Source of the DNA: Ralstonia sp. TCR112
GTDB lineage: Bacteria; Pseudomonadota; Gammaproteobacteria; Burkholderiales; Burkholderiaceae
Length of the DNA stretch: 64,000 nt
Reading direction: 5' to 3'
Assembly (NCBI RefSeq): GCF_007997035.1
Contig: NZ_VOSS01000090.1
Coordinates: 23,601 to 87,600 of the forward strand
Shown piece by piece: positions 18,101-27,319 of the stretch. The notes beneath the pieces were generated by a model. That model was not told the origin of the DNA and searched no databases. It saw only the letters and a list, made by a program, of their open reading frames with translations. The position numbers and the translations under genes are program-made. The first letter of the stretch is position 1. Every line of letters begins with the position of its first letter.

Positions 18101-18579
18101 ACGTGTCGATGCCATCGATGGACGGCTTCGAGGCCAGCCGGCTGATCCGCAGGCAGGCACTCAGTGTTGCGCCGATCCTGGTGTTGTCGGCCAATGCGTT
18201 TGCGGGTGACCGCGCGCGCGGTGCCGCCGCCGGCTGCGATGACTACCTTGCCAAGCCCGTCCACCTGCCGCATCTGCTCGACAAAGTGGGCGAGTTGCTC
18301 AACCTCGAATGGATCGTCGACAGCGAAGCAGGTGCGGAAGCGCCGCCGCCGGCACGCTCGCACGCGCCGCTGCCGGCCGAGCTGGTCGCACAGTTGCGGC
18401 CGTTGCTCGAGATCGGTTACATCCGCGGGCTCATCGAATTGCTGGACGAAGCCGAACATCGCCATCCTGACCTTGCCGGCGCGCTGCAACCTGTGCGATC
18501 GGCCGCGCGGCGCTTCCGATTGACTGAACTGGATAGGTTGCTCAAAGGAGCCCCTTCAGATGAACACAGCGTGGATTGA
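15182..18579 (+). pseudogene. NCS1 permease-histidine kinase-receiver fusion, frame broken near 16,070
   Basis: Read with one corrected frameshift, this is a protein of about 1,132 residues. Residues 1-490 are an NCS1 (purine/cytosine/allantoin permease type) transporter domain with about 12 membrane segments. Residues 500-545 form a cysteine cluster (CVICE, CPAY, CSLCCS, CGDAC). Two more membrane helices follow (about 570-630), a coiled coil, HisKA (phospho-His in SHELRTPLNS, about 689), HATPase (DTGIGI, GAGLGLTICR) and a receiver domain (VMDVSMPSMDG) near 920-1040. The start is GTG 15182, with GGGAG five bases upstream. The frame shifts in a GCGCGCGCG run at 16067-16075, where one inserted base restores VEPTQMYL. 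Probable sensor of an imported or bound nitrogen compound controlling the divergent amide operon. As read it is interrupted; a sequence error is possible. Confidence 0.8.
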
Positions 18580-19546
18580 CCATGGCAGCGCGGCGGCGCT
18601 GCATCTGCCATCGGCTCCGCAGACGATCGGTGCGGCCGCTGGGGGTTCCGGCGTCGTGCTCATCGTCGACGATACGCCGGACAATCTGGCGTTGCTGTCC
18701 GATGCGCTCGACGCCGTCGGCTACACCGTGCTGGTGGCGCTGGACGGCCCCAGCGCACTCGATCGCATCGAGCGTCTGACGCCCGACATCATCCTGCTGG
18801 ACGCCGTCATGCCCGGCATCAGCGGCTTCGAGACCTGTGAGCACATCAAGGCCAATGCGCGCCACGCGCAGATTCCCGTGATCTTCATGACGGGACTGAC
18901 GGAGAGCGAGCATGTTGTGCGCGGCTTCCGTGCCGGCGGGATCGACTACATCACCAAGCCGATCCGCCCCGAAGAGGTGCTCGCGCGCGTCGCCGCGCAT
19001 CTGGAGCGCGCCCGTGCGCACCGGCAGGCAGACGAAATCGTTGGCCTGGGCGGCCGTGCGGCGCTGGTGGCCGATGTGCACGGCGCGATCCACTGGCGCA
19101 GCTCGCGGGTCGCGCCGTTGTTTGCGCGCTTCTATCCGGACCACGGCGACATGCAGCGGCTGCCGCCGGTATTGCAGCAGTGGCTGGCGCAGAGCGTGCG
19201 GCCCGTCGGCGTACCCGAAGCCGGCCGGATGGCGGAAGACGGTGAGGGCGTGCGGCTGGTGGCAAGGCTGGCTGGCCCCGCGCCGCACAGCGCATGGGTC
19301 ATCCAGTTGGAAGAGCACGACGACCGCAAGGTGAGCGATCGCCTTTGCGCAAGGTTTCGTCTGACCGCACGCGAGGCCGAGGTGCTGCTGTGGATTTCAC
19401 GCGGCAAGACCAACCGCGACATCGGCGACATCCTCGGTATGCGGCCGCGTACCGTCAACAAGCATCTCGAGCACATCTTCGAGAAGCTTGGTGTGGAAAC
19501 GCGCGCGGCTGCTGCTGCGCTGGCTTTGCAGGCTCAGCCGGGTTGA
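18560..19546 (+). CDS. Response regulator, REC plus LuxR-type HTH
   Basis: 328 residues. Receiver domain about 30-150: acidic pair in LIVDDTPDN, phospho-Asp in IILLDAVMPG, Thr in FMTG and Lys in YITKPI. A middle region of about 100 residues resembles no domain I recognise. A C-terminal LuxR-type HTH (about 262-325, LTAREAEVLLWISRGKTNRDIG and RTVNKHLEHIFEKLGV) binds DNA. It overlaps the sensor kinase gene by 20 bp, with AGGAG nine bases before its ATG, so the two are translationally coupled partners. The likely targets are the urt-ami-fmd operon and the shared intergenic region. Confidence 0.9.
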   Translation: MNTAWIDHGSAAALHLPSAPQTIGAAAGGSGVVLIVDDTPDNLALLSDALDAVGYTVLVALDGPSALDRIERLTPDIILLDAVMPGISGFETCEHIKANARHAQIPVIFMTGLTESEHVVRGFRAGGIDYITKPIRPEEVLARVAAHLERARAHRQADEIVGLGGRAALVADVHGAIHWRSSRVAPLFARFYPDHGDMQRLPPVLQQWLAQSVRPVGVPEAGRMAEDGEGVRLVARLAGPAPHSAWVIQLEEHDDRKVSDRLCARFRLTAREAEVLLWISRGKTNRDIGDILGMRPRTVNKHLEHIFEKLGVETRAAAAALALQAQPG

Positions 19547-19592
19547 GGGTCCGTCGGGCTGCGCCGGCTTCGTGGCGGGCACGCTTGTAGCG

Positions 19593-20486
19593 CTAGCCCT
19601 GACCACGCACGTAGCGCCATTCGAAGCCGTCTCCTGAGCGCTGCACCTTGCCCGCGGACGTTTCCGGAAAATGGGCGGCGAAGACCGTCGCGTCGGTTTC
19701 AGCCGCCCGGTCCAAAAGCCAGCGCCGCGACTCACGCGCCTGCGCCTGATCCAGGCAGAACACCGAGTTCCACGCCGGCTGGTACACCTGGATCGCGCTG
19801 TGCATGACGTCGCCGGAGAAGAGCGCCGTTTCGCCACACGATCTCACCTCGATCGCCATATGGCCGAAGCTGTGCCCGAACGTGGGCACGAAGCGGATGC
19901 CGTCAAGAATCTCTTCGCCCGCGTCGCGCACCGCGCGGGCCTGCCCGGCTTCAATCAGCGGCAGCACGCTGTCTTCAAAGACCATCCGCCGCGGCTGGCC
20001 TTCCGGCATCGCGAAGAAGTCCTGCTCGCGCTGGCCGAACACATAGGTCGCGTTGGGAAAGACGGGCACCCATCGCCCGTCCTGCCAATGCGTGTTCCAG
20101 CCGACATGGTCGACATGCAGGTGCGTCAGCAGCACGTAGTCGACGTGTTCCGGCTGGAAACCCGCGGCCGCAAACCGCTCCAGCACGGGATTGTCGAGCC
20201 GGTCAAACAACGCGTTGAACGGCCGCGACTTGCCGTTGCCGATGCCGGTATCGACCACGATGGTGAGCCCGTTGGCCTGCACTACCCACAGATGGGTTTT
20301 CAGCGGTATCCGCCGGTTGGTCAGGTCAAGGCTGGCCGTGGCAAAGCGCGCTTCGAGCGTGCGGCCCGCCTCTTCGGTCCAGAGCGGAAACAGCTGTTCG
20401 GGCGTCAGCGCAAAATCGGTTTCGTCGACGCGGGTGATGGTTGCCGCGCCAACGCGATGGGCAGGGGAGGCAGATTTCACCGGCAT
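19593..20486 (-). CDS. Metallo-beta-lactamase-fold hydrolase
   Basis: 297 residues. The metal-binding HxHxDH motif appears as THLHVDHVGWNT, with further ligands in TFGHSFGHM (His) and LFSGDVMHS (Asp). This is the glyoxalase II/quorum-quenching-lactonase/ribonuclease Z superfamily; the closest resemblance is to generic MBL-fold hydrolases, and no substrate can be read from sequence. No signal peptide. I chose ATG 20486 (GGAG seven bases upstream). It is convergent with the response regulator and 16 bp after the MFS reading frame ends, so probably co-transcribed with that gene. Confidence 0.85.
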   Translation of the reverse strand: MPVKSASPAHRVGAATITRVDETDFALTPEQLFPLWTEEAGRTLEARFATASLDLTNRRIPLKTHLWVVQANGLTIVVDTGIGNGKSRPFNALFDRLDNPVLERFAAAGFQPEHVDYVLLTHLHVDHVGWNTHWQDGRWVPVFPNATYVFGQREQDFFAMPEGQPRRMVFEDSVLPLIEAGQARAVRDAGEEILDGIRFVPTFGHSFGHMAIEVRSCGETALFSGDVMHSAIQVYQPAWNSVFCLDQAQARESRRWLLDRAAETDATVFAAHFPETSAGKVQRSGDGFEWRYVRGQG

Positions 20487-20502
20487 GACGGGTCTCCGAA
20501 AA

Positions 20503-21864
20503 TCACTGTGTGCTGGCAAGCGGCACCCGCCGCGTTGCGATGGTGTACAGGACCGCGCTGGCAAGCGCAGACACGCCGCCGACCAGCGCTAGCGCCATGC
20601 CCAAACTGGTGCCAGTTTGCCCCAGGCGCTCGTTCAGGTAACCGACCGACAGCGGCCCGACGCCACCGCTGATCGCGTTGGTCATGAACACCAGCAAGGC
20701 GAGCGACCGGCCGCGCATGCGGTTTGGCATGGCGATTTGCAGCGGCACGGGCGCCAGGCCCATCGCAATGCTGGCGGCAAACGCGCAGGCGCCGTAAAGC
20801 ACCACGGCCACACTGCTCTCACCCACCAGCGGCATCGCGATGGCCGCAGGCACCAAGATCGCAACAGCGCAGGCCGAGAAGGCCAATACGCGCCGCAAGG
20901 CCGTCTCGTCAGTCACGCGCGTGGCCAGCATGCCGGCGCACGCGACCCCGAGCATGCCACCGATCATGTAAGCGGGCGCCGCCATCTGGCCGACCACATT
21001 GGGCGCGAGATGAAACCGGCGCATCAGCAGTGTCGGAAATCATGCAGCGTGCGAATAGAACAGCGTGATCAGCGCGACATACGCGGCAAAGTACGCCAGA
21101 CAGAAGCGGTTGCGCACGAACAGCTCGCTCAGCACGTCTTTGAGCGATGGCACCTCGTCTTCGGCGCGCGCGGCGTGGGCCTGGACTTCGCGCCGCTGCG
21201 GCTCACGTACGGTCAGGGCGACGAGCGCAGCGAGCGCGAGCCCGGGGAGGCCCACCGCGATGAACACGGCCTGCCAGGGCGCGATGTCGTGCGCCGCCAG
21301 CCAGGCGCTTCCGCTGCCGGCCGCGGCCGCCGACAACAGCATGCCGCCGCCAAACAGCGCCAGGCCGCCGCCCACGTACGGCCCGAGCATGAAGACGCTG
21401 CTGGCACGCGCGACGCGGCGCGGCGCAAAGATGTCGCTGAAGATCGACAGTGCAGCGGGGCTTAACGCCGCTTCGGCAATGGCGGTGCCGGCACGCGCTA
21501 CGAGCAGCTCCGGAAAGTTCGTCGCGAACCCGCATGCGGTGGTCGAGATCGCCCAGATGGCGATGCACGCCGCGATCAACTTGACGCGATTGGCCCGGTC
21601 GACAAGTCGCGCGACAAACACGCCCGCCGTCGCATAGCACATCGTGAAGGAGAAGCCTTGCAGCAAGCCGATCTGCGTGTCGCTCAGCGCAAGCGACTGT
21701 TTGATCGGCTGCACGAGGATGCTGACGACCTGCCGGTCCAGGTACGAGAAGGCAAAGCACACAAAGAACAGCAGGACGATGTAGACGGGGTGGCCGACAT
21801 TGCCGGCCGCACGCAGCGGCGCAACGTCGTCGGGCGGCTCCGTTGAAAGGGTCTGGGTACGCAT
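20503..21864 (-). pseudogene. MFS transporter interrupted by an in-frame stop
   Basis: A major-facilitator transporter of about 453 residues that would have 12 membrane helices (N-terminal half contains FSYLDRQVVSILVQPIKQSL and the motif-A-like ARLVDRANRVK). The frame is open from ATG 21864 (GGAG six bases upstream) to a TGA at 21040-21042. It then continues in the same frame through FPTLLMRRFHLAPNVVG to the normal end at 20503. The stop most likely replaces a tryptophan codon (TGG to TGA). The N-terminal product would lose its last helices and be non-functional. It sits just after a deacylase gene whose product it may have served. A base-call error is possible. Confidence 0.85.
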
Positions 21865-21913
21865 CGTGGTCTCCGTATTGTTATGTGGCGAGGTCAACCG
21901 AATGGTTGCCCGC

Positions 21914-22930
21914 TCAATCGAGATGGGCTTCCGAGGCGAGCAGGGCGATGCAGTCGCCCGGCTCCACGCGTGCAAACGTGCGCATGCACATGACCGTGCC
22001 GTCGCCGGCGAACGTGATGTTCTCGGGGGCTGCCCACGGGCGGTGCGGATCGAAAAGCCGCCCGGCGAGTTGACCGGCGCGGACTTGGTCGCCCAGGGCG
22101 AAGGTCGGCTCGAAGACGCCCGCATGCGGTGCGTACACGTAATGGCGCGCGCCTTCCACGCGCAGGAAGCGCGTCTGTTTTGGCGCTGGCACGGCCGGCT
22201 CCGGCATCACGCCAAGCCGATGCAGCACGCGCTGCAGGCCGGCTTCGACGATCGCAAGGTTGCCGGCGTCGCAGCCGGCATGGCCGCCAAACTCTCCGCA
22301 GAAGAACAACTTGCCGTGGCGCTCGGCGGCAGCGGCGAAGGTCCGGTCTTCGCCAAGCAGATCCATGATCATGGTGTGCGGTGCGCCAAAGTCGCGCACC
22401 AGATCCAGGTACAGCGCGCGTTGTTCACCGTGCGCCGGCGGGGACGCCAGCAGCGTTGGCAGGTGATCGAACGATGCGCCGCCCGCATGGAGGTCGATCA
22501 CGACATCTGCACGCGGCAGCAGTTCGGTCTCGACATAGTGCGCAATCATTTCGGTCGGCTGCCCGTTGCGCGCACCAGGAAACATGCGGTTCAGGTTGCC
22601 CCGGTCGACGGGGGACGTGCGCGAGCCGTTGAGGAAGGCCGGGAAATTCAGCCCCGGAATCACGATCAGGCGGCCGCGCGTCGCCATGGACGGCAGCCGC
22701 TGCAGTAACTTCATCAGGGCGACGGGGCCTTCGTATTCGTCTCCATGATTTCCGCCAGTCAGCAGCACAGTCGGGCCGGTCCCTTCGCCGGCATTGCACA
22801 CCGCAATGGGGATCGGAATATGCCCGTAGGCGGAGCGGTCATGTGACCACGGCAGGCGCAGCGTTCCGGTCTGGAAGCCGACGCGTTCGAAGTCGATGTC
22901 GGTGGCGATGAGCGAGGCAGACGTTGTCAT
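21914..22930 (-). CDS. Succinylglutamate desuccinylase/aspartoacylase-family deacylase
   Basis: 338 residues of the zinc carboxypeptidase-like AstE/AspA family. Zinc ligands are visible in GGNHGDEYEG (His and Glu) and DLHAGG (His). The C-terminal beta domain (about 240-330) has YAPHAGVFEP and EPGDCIA, as in DoeB-type N-acetyl-diaminobutyrate deacetylases. It cleaves an N-acyl or amide group from an amino-acid-like substrate; which one is unknown, as no ectoine genes are nearby. It lies between a LysR gene (118 bp upstream, same strand) and the broken MFS gene, suggesting a small uptake-and-deacylation unit. Confidence 0.85.
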   Translation of the reverse strand: MTTSASLIATDIDFERVGFQTGTLRLPWSHDRSAYGHIPIPIAVCNAGEGTGPTVLLTGGNHGDEYEGPVALMKLLQRLPSMATRGRLIVIPGLNFPAFLNGSRTSPVDRGNLNRMFPGARNGQPTEMIAHYVETELLPRADVVIDLHAGGASFDHLPTLLASPPAHGEQRALYLDLVRDFGAPHTMIMDLLGEDRTFAAAAERHGKLFFCGEFGGHAGCDAGNLAIVEAGLQRVLHRLGVMPEPAVPAPKQTRFLRVEGARHYVYAPHAGVFEPTFALGDQVRAGQLAGRLFDPHRPWAAPENITFAGDGTVMCMRTFARVEPGDCIALLASEAHLD

Positions 22931-23047
22931 GGCGGCAAGCGTGAAGACGAGGTGTCTTCACTATCGCCGACGCCGGAAAGCGCGGCCAATGCCGATTTCT
23001 GCGGCGGCCGATGCCTTGCAGGCATCGCGCCCGGAACGCGCCCGGGT

Positions 23048-23923
23048 CTACTGCAACTGCGCGATAAAACGCTGGAGTGCCGCGTTGGTGTGCGCCGAAA
23101 GGAAACAGAATTCCAGGGGCAGCGGCACCGACAGATCGCGCAGTTCGACAAAGCGCACGCGGGCCGGTGGCCGATGACGATTGGCGGCGTTGACGATGGC
23201 CGCGCCCATGCCGGCAGATACAAGCGACAGGATGGCGGTTTCCGTCGATGCTTCCTGGCGGATATCGAGCGTGAGTCCGCGTTCGGCACAGGCTGACAGG
23301 AGCCGGTCGTAGTAGGCGGGATAAATGCGGCGCGGAAACGCGATGAAGGGCGTACCGACAAGCTCGCTGGCGAGGACCGCGTCCTCGCTGCCAAGAGACC
23401 ACGACTGCGGCACCGCCAGCACGACGTTCTGTTCCAGCACGGGCACGCCGGCGATGCCCTGCGGCAACGCGCCGAGGCGATAACAGAAGCCGCCGTCGAG
23501 CTGGCCCGCTGCAATCGCGTCAAATTGCTCCGGCGTATTCATGGGTGTGAGTTCGAGCGCGACGTCGGGCGCGGTCTGCTGAAAGGCGCTGAATGCCTGC
23601 GAGACGATGCCGATCCACGCGGCGTTCTCGACAAAGCCGAGCCGCAACTGGCCATGCACGCCATCTGCAATGCGCCGCGCCAGGCGGTTTGCTGCATCGA
23701 CGCGCGTGAGGATGTCGCGCGCTTCATCAAGGTATGCAGTGCCTGCCGCCGTCAGCTTCAGGCCGCGTGGCGTGCGCTCGAACAGCGCTGCGCCGATGGC
23801 GTCTTCAAGGTCCTGGATCTGGCGCGAGATGGCCGGCTGCGTGACGTGCAACTGCTCGGAAGCCGCCCGCACGCTGCGCAGCTCGGCAACAGCGATGAAA
23901 TAGCGAAGATGCCGAAGCTCCAT
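23048..23923 (-). CDS. LysR-family transcriptional regulator
   Basis: 291 residues. The N-terminal winged HTH (1-60: LRHLRYFIAVAELRSVRAASEQLHVTQPAISRQI) is followed by a periplasmic-binding-like effector domain (about 90-285). It is transcribed in the same direction as, and just ahead of, the deacylase and MFS genes, so likely controls them; LysR genes more often diverge from their targets. Confidence 0.9.
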   Translation of the reverse strand: MELRHLRYFIAVAELRSVRAASEQLHVTQPAISRQIQDLEDAIGAALFERTPRGLKLTAAGTAYLDEARDILTRVDAANRLARRIADGVHGQLRLGFVENAAWIGIVSQAFSAFQQTAPDVALELTPMNTPEQFDAIAAGQLDGGFCYRLGALPQGIAGVPVLEQNVVLAVPQSWSLGSEDAVLASELVGTPFIAFPRRIYPAYYDRLLSACAERGLTLDIRQEASTETAILSLVSAGMGAAIVNAANRHRPPARVRFVELRDLSVPLPLEFCFLSAHTNAALQRFIAQLQ

Positions 23924-24022
23924 GATGGTCCCGCGCAGTCAGGTCGTCGGCAATGATAGTGCAGCCCCTGAGTCGAATCGACGGGGTGCTGCTGACATTG
24001 CGCGGCGCCGCCATGCGCAGCA

Positions 24023-24907
24023 TCACGCCGCCTGGTGCGAGGCATGTGCGACGGCGTCGAGTTCGCGCATCGCGTCTTCCGGCAACGTCATCGCCGCCGC
24101 GCCCAGATTCTCGCGCAGGTGGGCGACCGACGAGGTGCCCGGAATCACCAGGATGTTCGGCGACCGGTGCAGCAGCCAGGCGAGTGCGGTCTGCATCGGT
24201 GTTGCACCCAGTCGCGCTGCGACATCGTTGAGCGTGGACGACTGCAGCGGGCTGAACCCACCCAGCGGGAAGTACGGGACATATGCAATGCCGTCGCTGG
24301 CCAGTGTGTCGATCAGCGCGTCGTCGTTTCTGTGGGCGAGGTTGTAGTGGTTCTGCACGCAGACGATCTCGCAGATCCGCCGTCCTTCTGCGATCTGGTT
24401 GGCCGTGACGTTGCTCAGCCCGATATGCCGCACCAGCCCCTGACGTTGCAGTTCGGCCAGGACCGTGAGGGGCGCCTCGATCGATCCTTCGGCGGGGCCG
24501 TGCGTGTCGAACATGATTCGCAGGTTCACCACGTCCAGCACCTCCACGCCGAGGTTGCGCAGGTTGTCGTGCACTGCTTCGGTCAGCGCCTGCGCAGAAA
24601 ACGCCGGCAGCCACGCGCCCTTCGCGTCACGCCGGGCACCGATCTTGGTGACGATGAGCAGGTCGTCGCGATACGGATGCAACGCTTCGCGGATCAACTG
24701 ATTCGTGATGTGCGGGCCGTAGAAATCGCTCGTGTCGATATGGTTGACGCCCGAGGAAACGGCCTCGCGCAATACGGCAAGCGCCGCGTCGCGGTCCTTG
24801 GGTGGGCCGAAGACGCCCGGGCCGGCGAGCTGCATGGCGCCATAGCCGAGACGGTGCACCTGGTGCCCGCCGATGGAGAACGTGCCGGACTGAACGATGA
24901 GAGACAT
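24023..24907 (-). CDS. Aldo-keto reductase, YdbC/PdxI-like pyridoxal reductase
   Basis: 294 residues, a TIM-barrel NADPH-dependent oxidoreductase. The sequence follows recalled E. coli YdbC closely (RLGYGAMQLAGPGVFGPP, VNHIDTSDFYGPH, HIGLSNVT, VIPGTSSVAHLREN). The catalytic Tyr lies in DFYGP and the Asp in IDTSD. YdbC (PdxI) reduces pyridoxal to pyridoxine in vitamin B6 salvage; the same role here is by similarity. AGGAG seven bases before ATG 24907 sets the start. It diverges from the LysR gene at 25023 with a 115-bp gap. Confidence 0.9.
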   Translation of the reverse strand: MSLIVQSGTFSIGGHQVHRLGYGAMQLAGPGVFGPPKDRDAALAVLREAVSSGVNHIDTSDFYGPHITNQLIREALHPYRDDLLIVTKIGARRDAKGAWLPAFSAQALTEAVHDNLRNLGVEVLDVVNLRIMFDTHGPAEGSIEAPLTVLAELQRQGLVRHIGLSNVTANQIAEGRRICEIVCVQNHYNLAHRNDDALIDTLASDGIAYVPYFPLGGFSPLQSSTLNDVAARLGATPMQTALAWLLHRSPNILVIPGTSSVAHLRENLGAAAMTLPEDAMRELDAVAHASHQAA

Positions 24908-25022
24908 GGTCACACTCCTGTGTCGAAGATCGAAGAAGAACAGCGCATGACGGCAGAGTAGGCGCAAGCGCGGTGCGCGATAAGAGGACATAATCCGCAC
25001 GGGTTGTACGAAAAGGCGAACA

Positions 25023-25925
25023 ATGAAAGTCGATCTGGGTGACCTCAATGCCTTCGTGGCGGTGGCGCAGGCCAAGGGCTTTCGCGAAGGCGCAAGGCTG
25101 ATGGGCGCGAGCGCATCCGGGCTGAGCGAGGCGGTGCGGCGGTTGGAGACGCAGCTCGGTGTGCGCCTGCTGAACCGCACGACGCGCAGCGTCTCACCCA
25201 CTGAAGCTGGGCAGCGTCTGTTGGGCCGGCTGCGGCCCGCCTTGAGCGAGGTGGAAGCCGCGCTCGATGTCGTCAACAGCTTTCGCGAAAGGCCCGCCGG
25301 CACGCTCAAGCTCAATGTGCCGATGAGCGCCGCGCGGCTGGTGCTGCCTGCCATCATCCCGGGCTTTCTCGACGCCTATCCCGAGATACAGCTGGAGGTC
25401 GTGGCCGAAGAGAGCTTTGTCGACATCCTGGCTGCAGGCTTTGACGCAGGCATCCGTTATGACGAGCGGCTCGAACAGGACATGATCGCCGTGCCGATCG
25501 GGCCGCGATCGCAGCGGTTCGCAACGGCAGCGGCGCCCAGCTATCTTGATCGACACGGCCGGCCTGCGCATCCGCGCGACCTGCTCGACCACGCCTGCCT
25601 GCGCGGCAAGTTCGCAAGCGGTGCGATGCCGCCGTGGGAATACGAGCGCGATGGTGAAGTGGTTCGGGTGGAGCCGTCGGGCCCGCTGCTCGTTCGCATT
25701 GGCGGCGCGACCGATCTTGTCGTGGACGCGGCCTTGGCCGGCGTGGGCGTTGTCCATCTGTATGAAGACTGGCTGCGTGCGCACCTGGCGAGCGGTGCGC
25801 TCGAACCCGTGCTCGAGGATTGGTCGCGGCCGTTCCCGGGGCCGTATCTCTACTATCCGGGGCGGCGCCTTGTTCCGGCGCCGCTCAGGGCGTTCATCGA
25901 TTTCATCAGGGCCAGTTCAGACTAA
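25023..25925 (+). CDS. LysR-family transcriptional regulator
   Basis: 300 residues: N-terminal HTH (LNAFVAVAQAKGFREGARL, SGLSEAVRRLETQLGVRLLNR) and effector domain (about 90-290). It is divergent from the aldo-keto reductase gene, the classic layout for a LysR regulator and its target. The second half of the HTH reads ASASGLSEAVRRLE, close to the CrgA-type subgroup. No diagnostic effector residues can be named. Confidence 0.9.
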   Translation: MKVDLGDLNAFVAVAQAKGFREGARLMGASASGLSEAVRRLETQLGVRLLNRTTRSVSPTEAGQRLLGRLRPALSEVEAALDVVNSFRERPAGTLKLNVPMSAARLVLPAIIPGFLDAYPEIQLEVVAEESFVDILAAGFDAGIRYDERLEQDMIAVPIGPRSQRFATAAAPSYLDRHGRPAHPRDLLDHACLRGKFASGAMPPWEYERDGEVVRVEPSGPLLVRIGGATDLVVDAALAGVGVVHLYEDWLRAHLASGALEPVLEDWSRPFPGPYLYYPGRRLVPAPLRAFIDFIRASSD

Positions 25926-26293
25926 GGCGGAGCCTGCTGTTTCGCAGCAGCGTCGCCTGACTGCTCGCGCAAGACTGCGCCACGCCAGGTCGCGCGCCAC
26001 CGCAGCGATGTTCGGGGGCCGTGCGTTCCATCGAGTTTCCGTGATGGCTTCGTAGCACCTGCCAGCCGTTCCCCCAATCCACGTAGTACGCGGTGCCTGT
26101 CATGGCTCTCACACTGAGGCCGTTGCCTGGCGTGCACCGCATGTGTCCCGAGAAGCCGTGCCTGCAGGCACCACCGGGCGCAGCGGCATACGCCCGCCCG
26201 TAGTTGCCGGGTGCCGCCGCGTTTCGATACTGAAGCGACAGACGTTTTCCCAATCCCCCCAACACGACGCCACTCCGGCGTCAGGAGACGGTC
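25926..26293. other. Intergenic region, 368 bp, no supported gene
   Basis: Directly after the LysR stop is a terminator-like hairpin without a T-run: CTGCTG/CAGCAG (25934-25939 with 25945-25950) inside AGGCG/CGCCT (25925-25929 with 25954-25958). A second small repeat, GACGCC/GGCGTC (26266-26271 and 26277-26282), abuts the ribosome site of the next gene. The 119-codon open frame on the minus strand has no family likeness. Confidence 0.5.
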
Positions 26294-27304
26294 ATGACAA
26301 TTGCGTCAGTGGCATCGGTATCGGTCAGCGGCCCGAGCTGGTCCGGCGATTTCCTGCGCACGCTGCAGGCCCCCGCGAGCGATGTGGGGCGGGTGCGCGG
26401 CGATGCGTGGTTGCGGGTCGAGCAAGGTCGCGCCGATGCGCCGCGTGCCGACGAAATCGTCGTCAATGACGTGATGTTCGCGGTCGATGACGTTGCCGTC
26501 GCGCATGGCCGTGCCGTGCGTGCAGGCGCTGCCGATCTTGCACCGCCGCACTGGGACGTCGTGTCTACGCCGGCTGGGGAGCGCCCTGTGCGCATGGCGC
26601 GTGTGGGCGGGATCGGCCATGTCACGCACACGTTTGTCGAGCACGATCCAGCGGCCGGCGATGCTGCCTTCGATGGAGCGCAGGGGCTGGACCACCTCGC
26701 GCTGTGCCTGCCTTGCGGCACCATGGGCGCAACGGTTGCGCGTTACGAAGCGGGCTTTGGCCTGCATGTCACGCAAACGGAGCATATCCAGACGCGCAGC
26801 CTCGGCATGATCAACACAGTGCTGCAGAACGCCAGCGGCAGCGTGAAGCTCGTGCTCTCTGCGCCTACAGCCAGCAGCCAGAGGACGCAACTGCACCGCT
26901 TTGTCGACGTGCACGGCGGTGCGGGCATCCAGCACCTGGCGCTGCGTGTGCCTGCACTGTTGGCGCATAGCCTCGGGCTCAAACGCCACGAGGTGAACTT
27001 CGCGGGCTCCATGCCCGAAGTGTTTGACGCCATGCTGGCGCGCATCGGCCATTGCCCGGTTCCGCGCGACGCGGCGCTGGCGCTTGGCATCATGGCCGAT
27101 CGCGATGCCGATGGCCTGCTGTTGCAGTCATTCCTGGCGCCATCTCGCACGGCGGAGCCGGTGTTCTTTTTTGAGCTGATCGAGCGCCAGGGCGCGCGTG
27201 GGTTTGGCGCGGCAAACATCCGCGCCCTGTTCGAGGCGGTGGAGCGTGTGCAAGGTGCCGCCGTGGCGGTAGCCGAGCCGCAGGAGCAGCCGGCTACGGC
27301 CTAG
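26294..27304 (+). CDS. 4-hydroxyphenylpyruvate dioxygenase-like protein
   Basis: 336 residues, two vicinal-oxygen-chelate halves as in HPPD and hydroxymandelate synthase. Candidate Fe(II) ligands are His in GLDHLAL, His in GIQHLAL and Glu in FFFELIERQG. The C-terminal GFGAANIRALFEAVE matches the HPPD signature. HPPD (EC 1.13.11.27) turns 4-hydroxyphenylpyruvate into homogentisate, but the N-terminal half is divergent and no homogentisate-pathway gene is adjacent, so the substrate may differ. GGAG six bases before the ATG supports the start. Confidence 0.82.
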   Translation: MTIASVASVSVSGPSWSGDFLRTLQAPASDVGRVRGDAWLRVEQGRADAPRADEIVVNDVMFAVDDVAVAHGRAVRAGAADLAPPHWDVVSTPAGERPVRMARVGGIGHVTHTFVEHDPAAGDAAFDGAQGLDHLALCLPCGTMGATVARYEAGFGLHVTQTEHIQTRSLGMINTVLQNASGSVKLVLSAPTASSQRTQLHRFVDVHGGAGIQHLALRVPALLAHSLGLKRHEVNFAGSMPEVFDAMLARIGHCPVPRDAALALGIMADRDADGLLLQSFLAPSRTAEPVFFFELIERQGARGFGAANIRALFEAVERVQGAAVAVAEPQEQPATA

Positions 27305-27319
27305 CGACCAATCGATGGC

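Noticed and set aside
16207..18489. A 760-codon minus-strand frame opposite the sensor kinase
   Set aside because: Shadow of the HisKA/HATPase/REC coding sequence.
25906..26265. A 119-codon minus-strand frame after the LysR gene
   Set aside because: No family resemblance, overlaps the LysR end, no ribosome site; judged non-coding.
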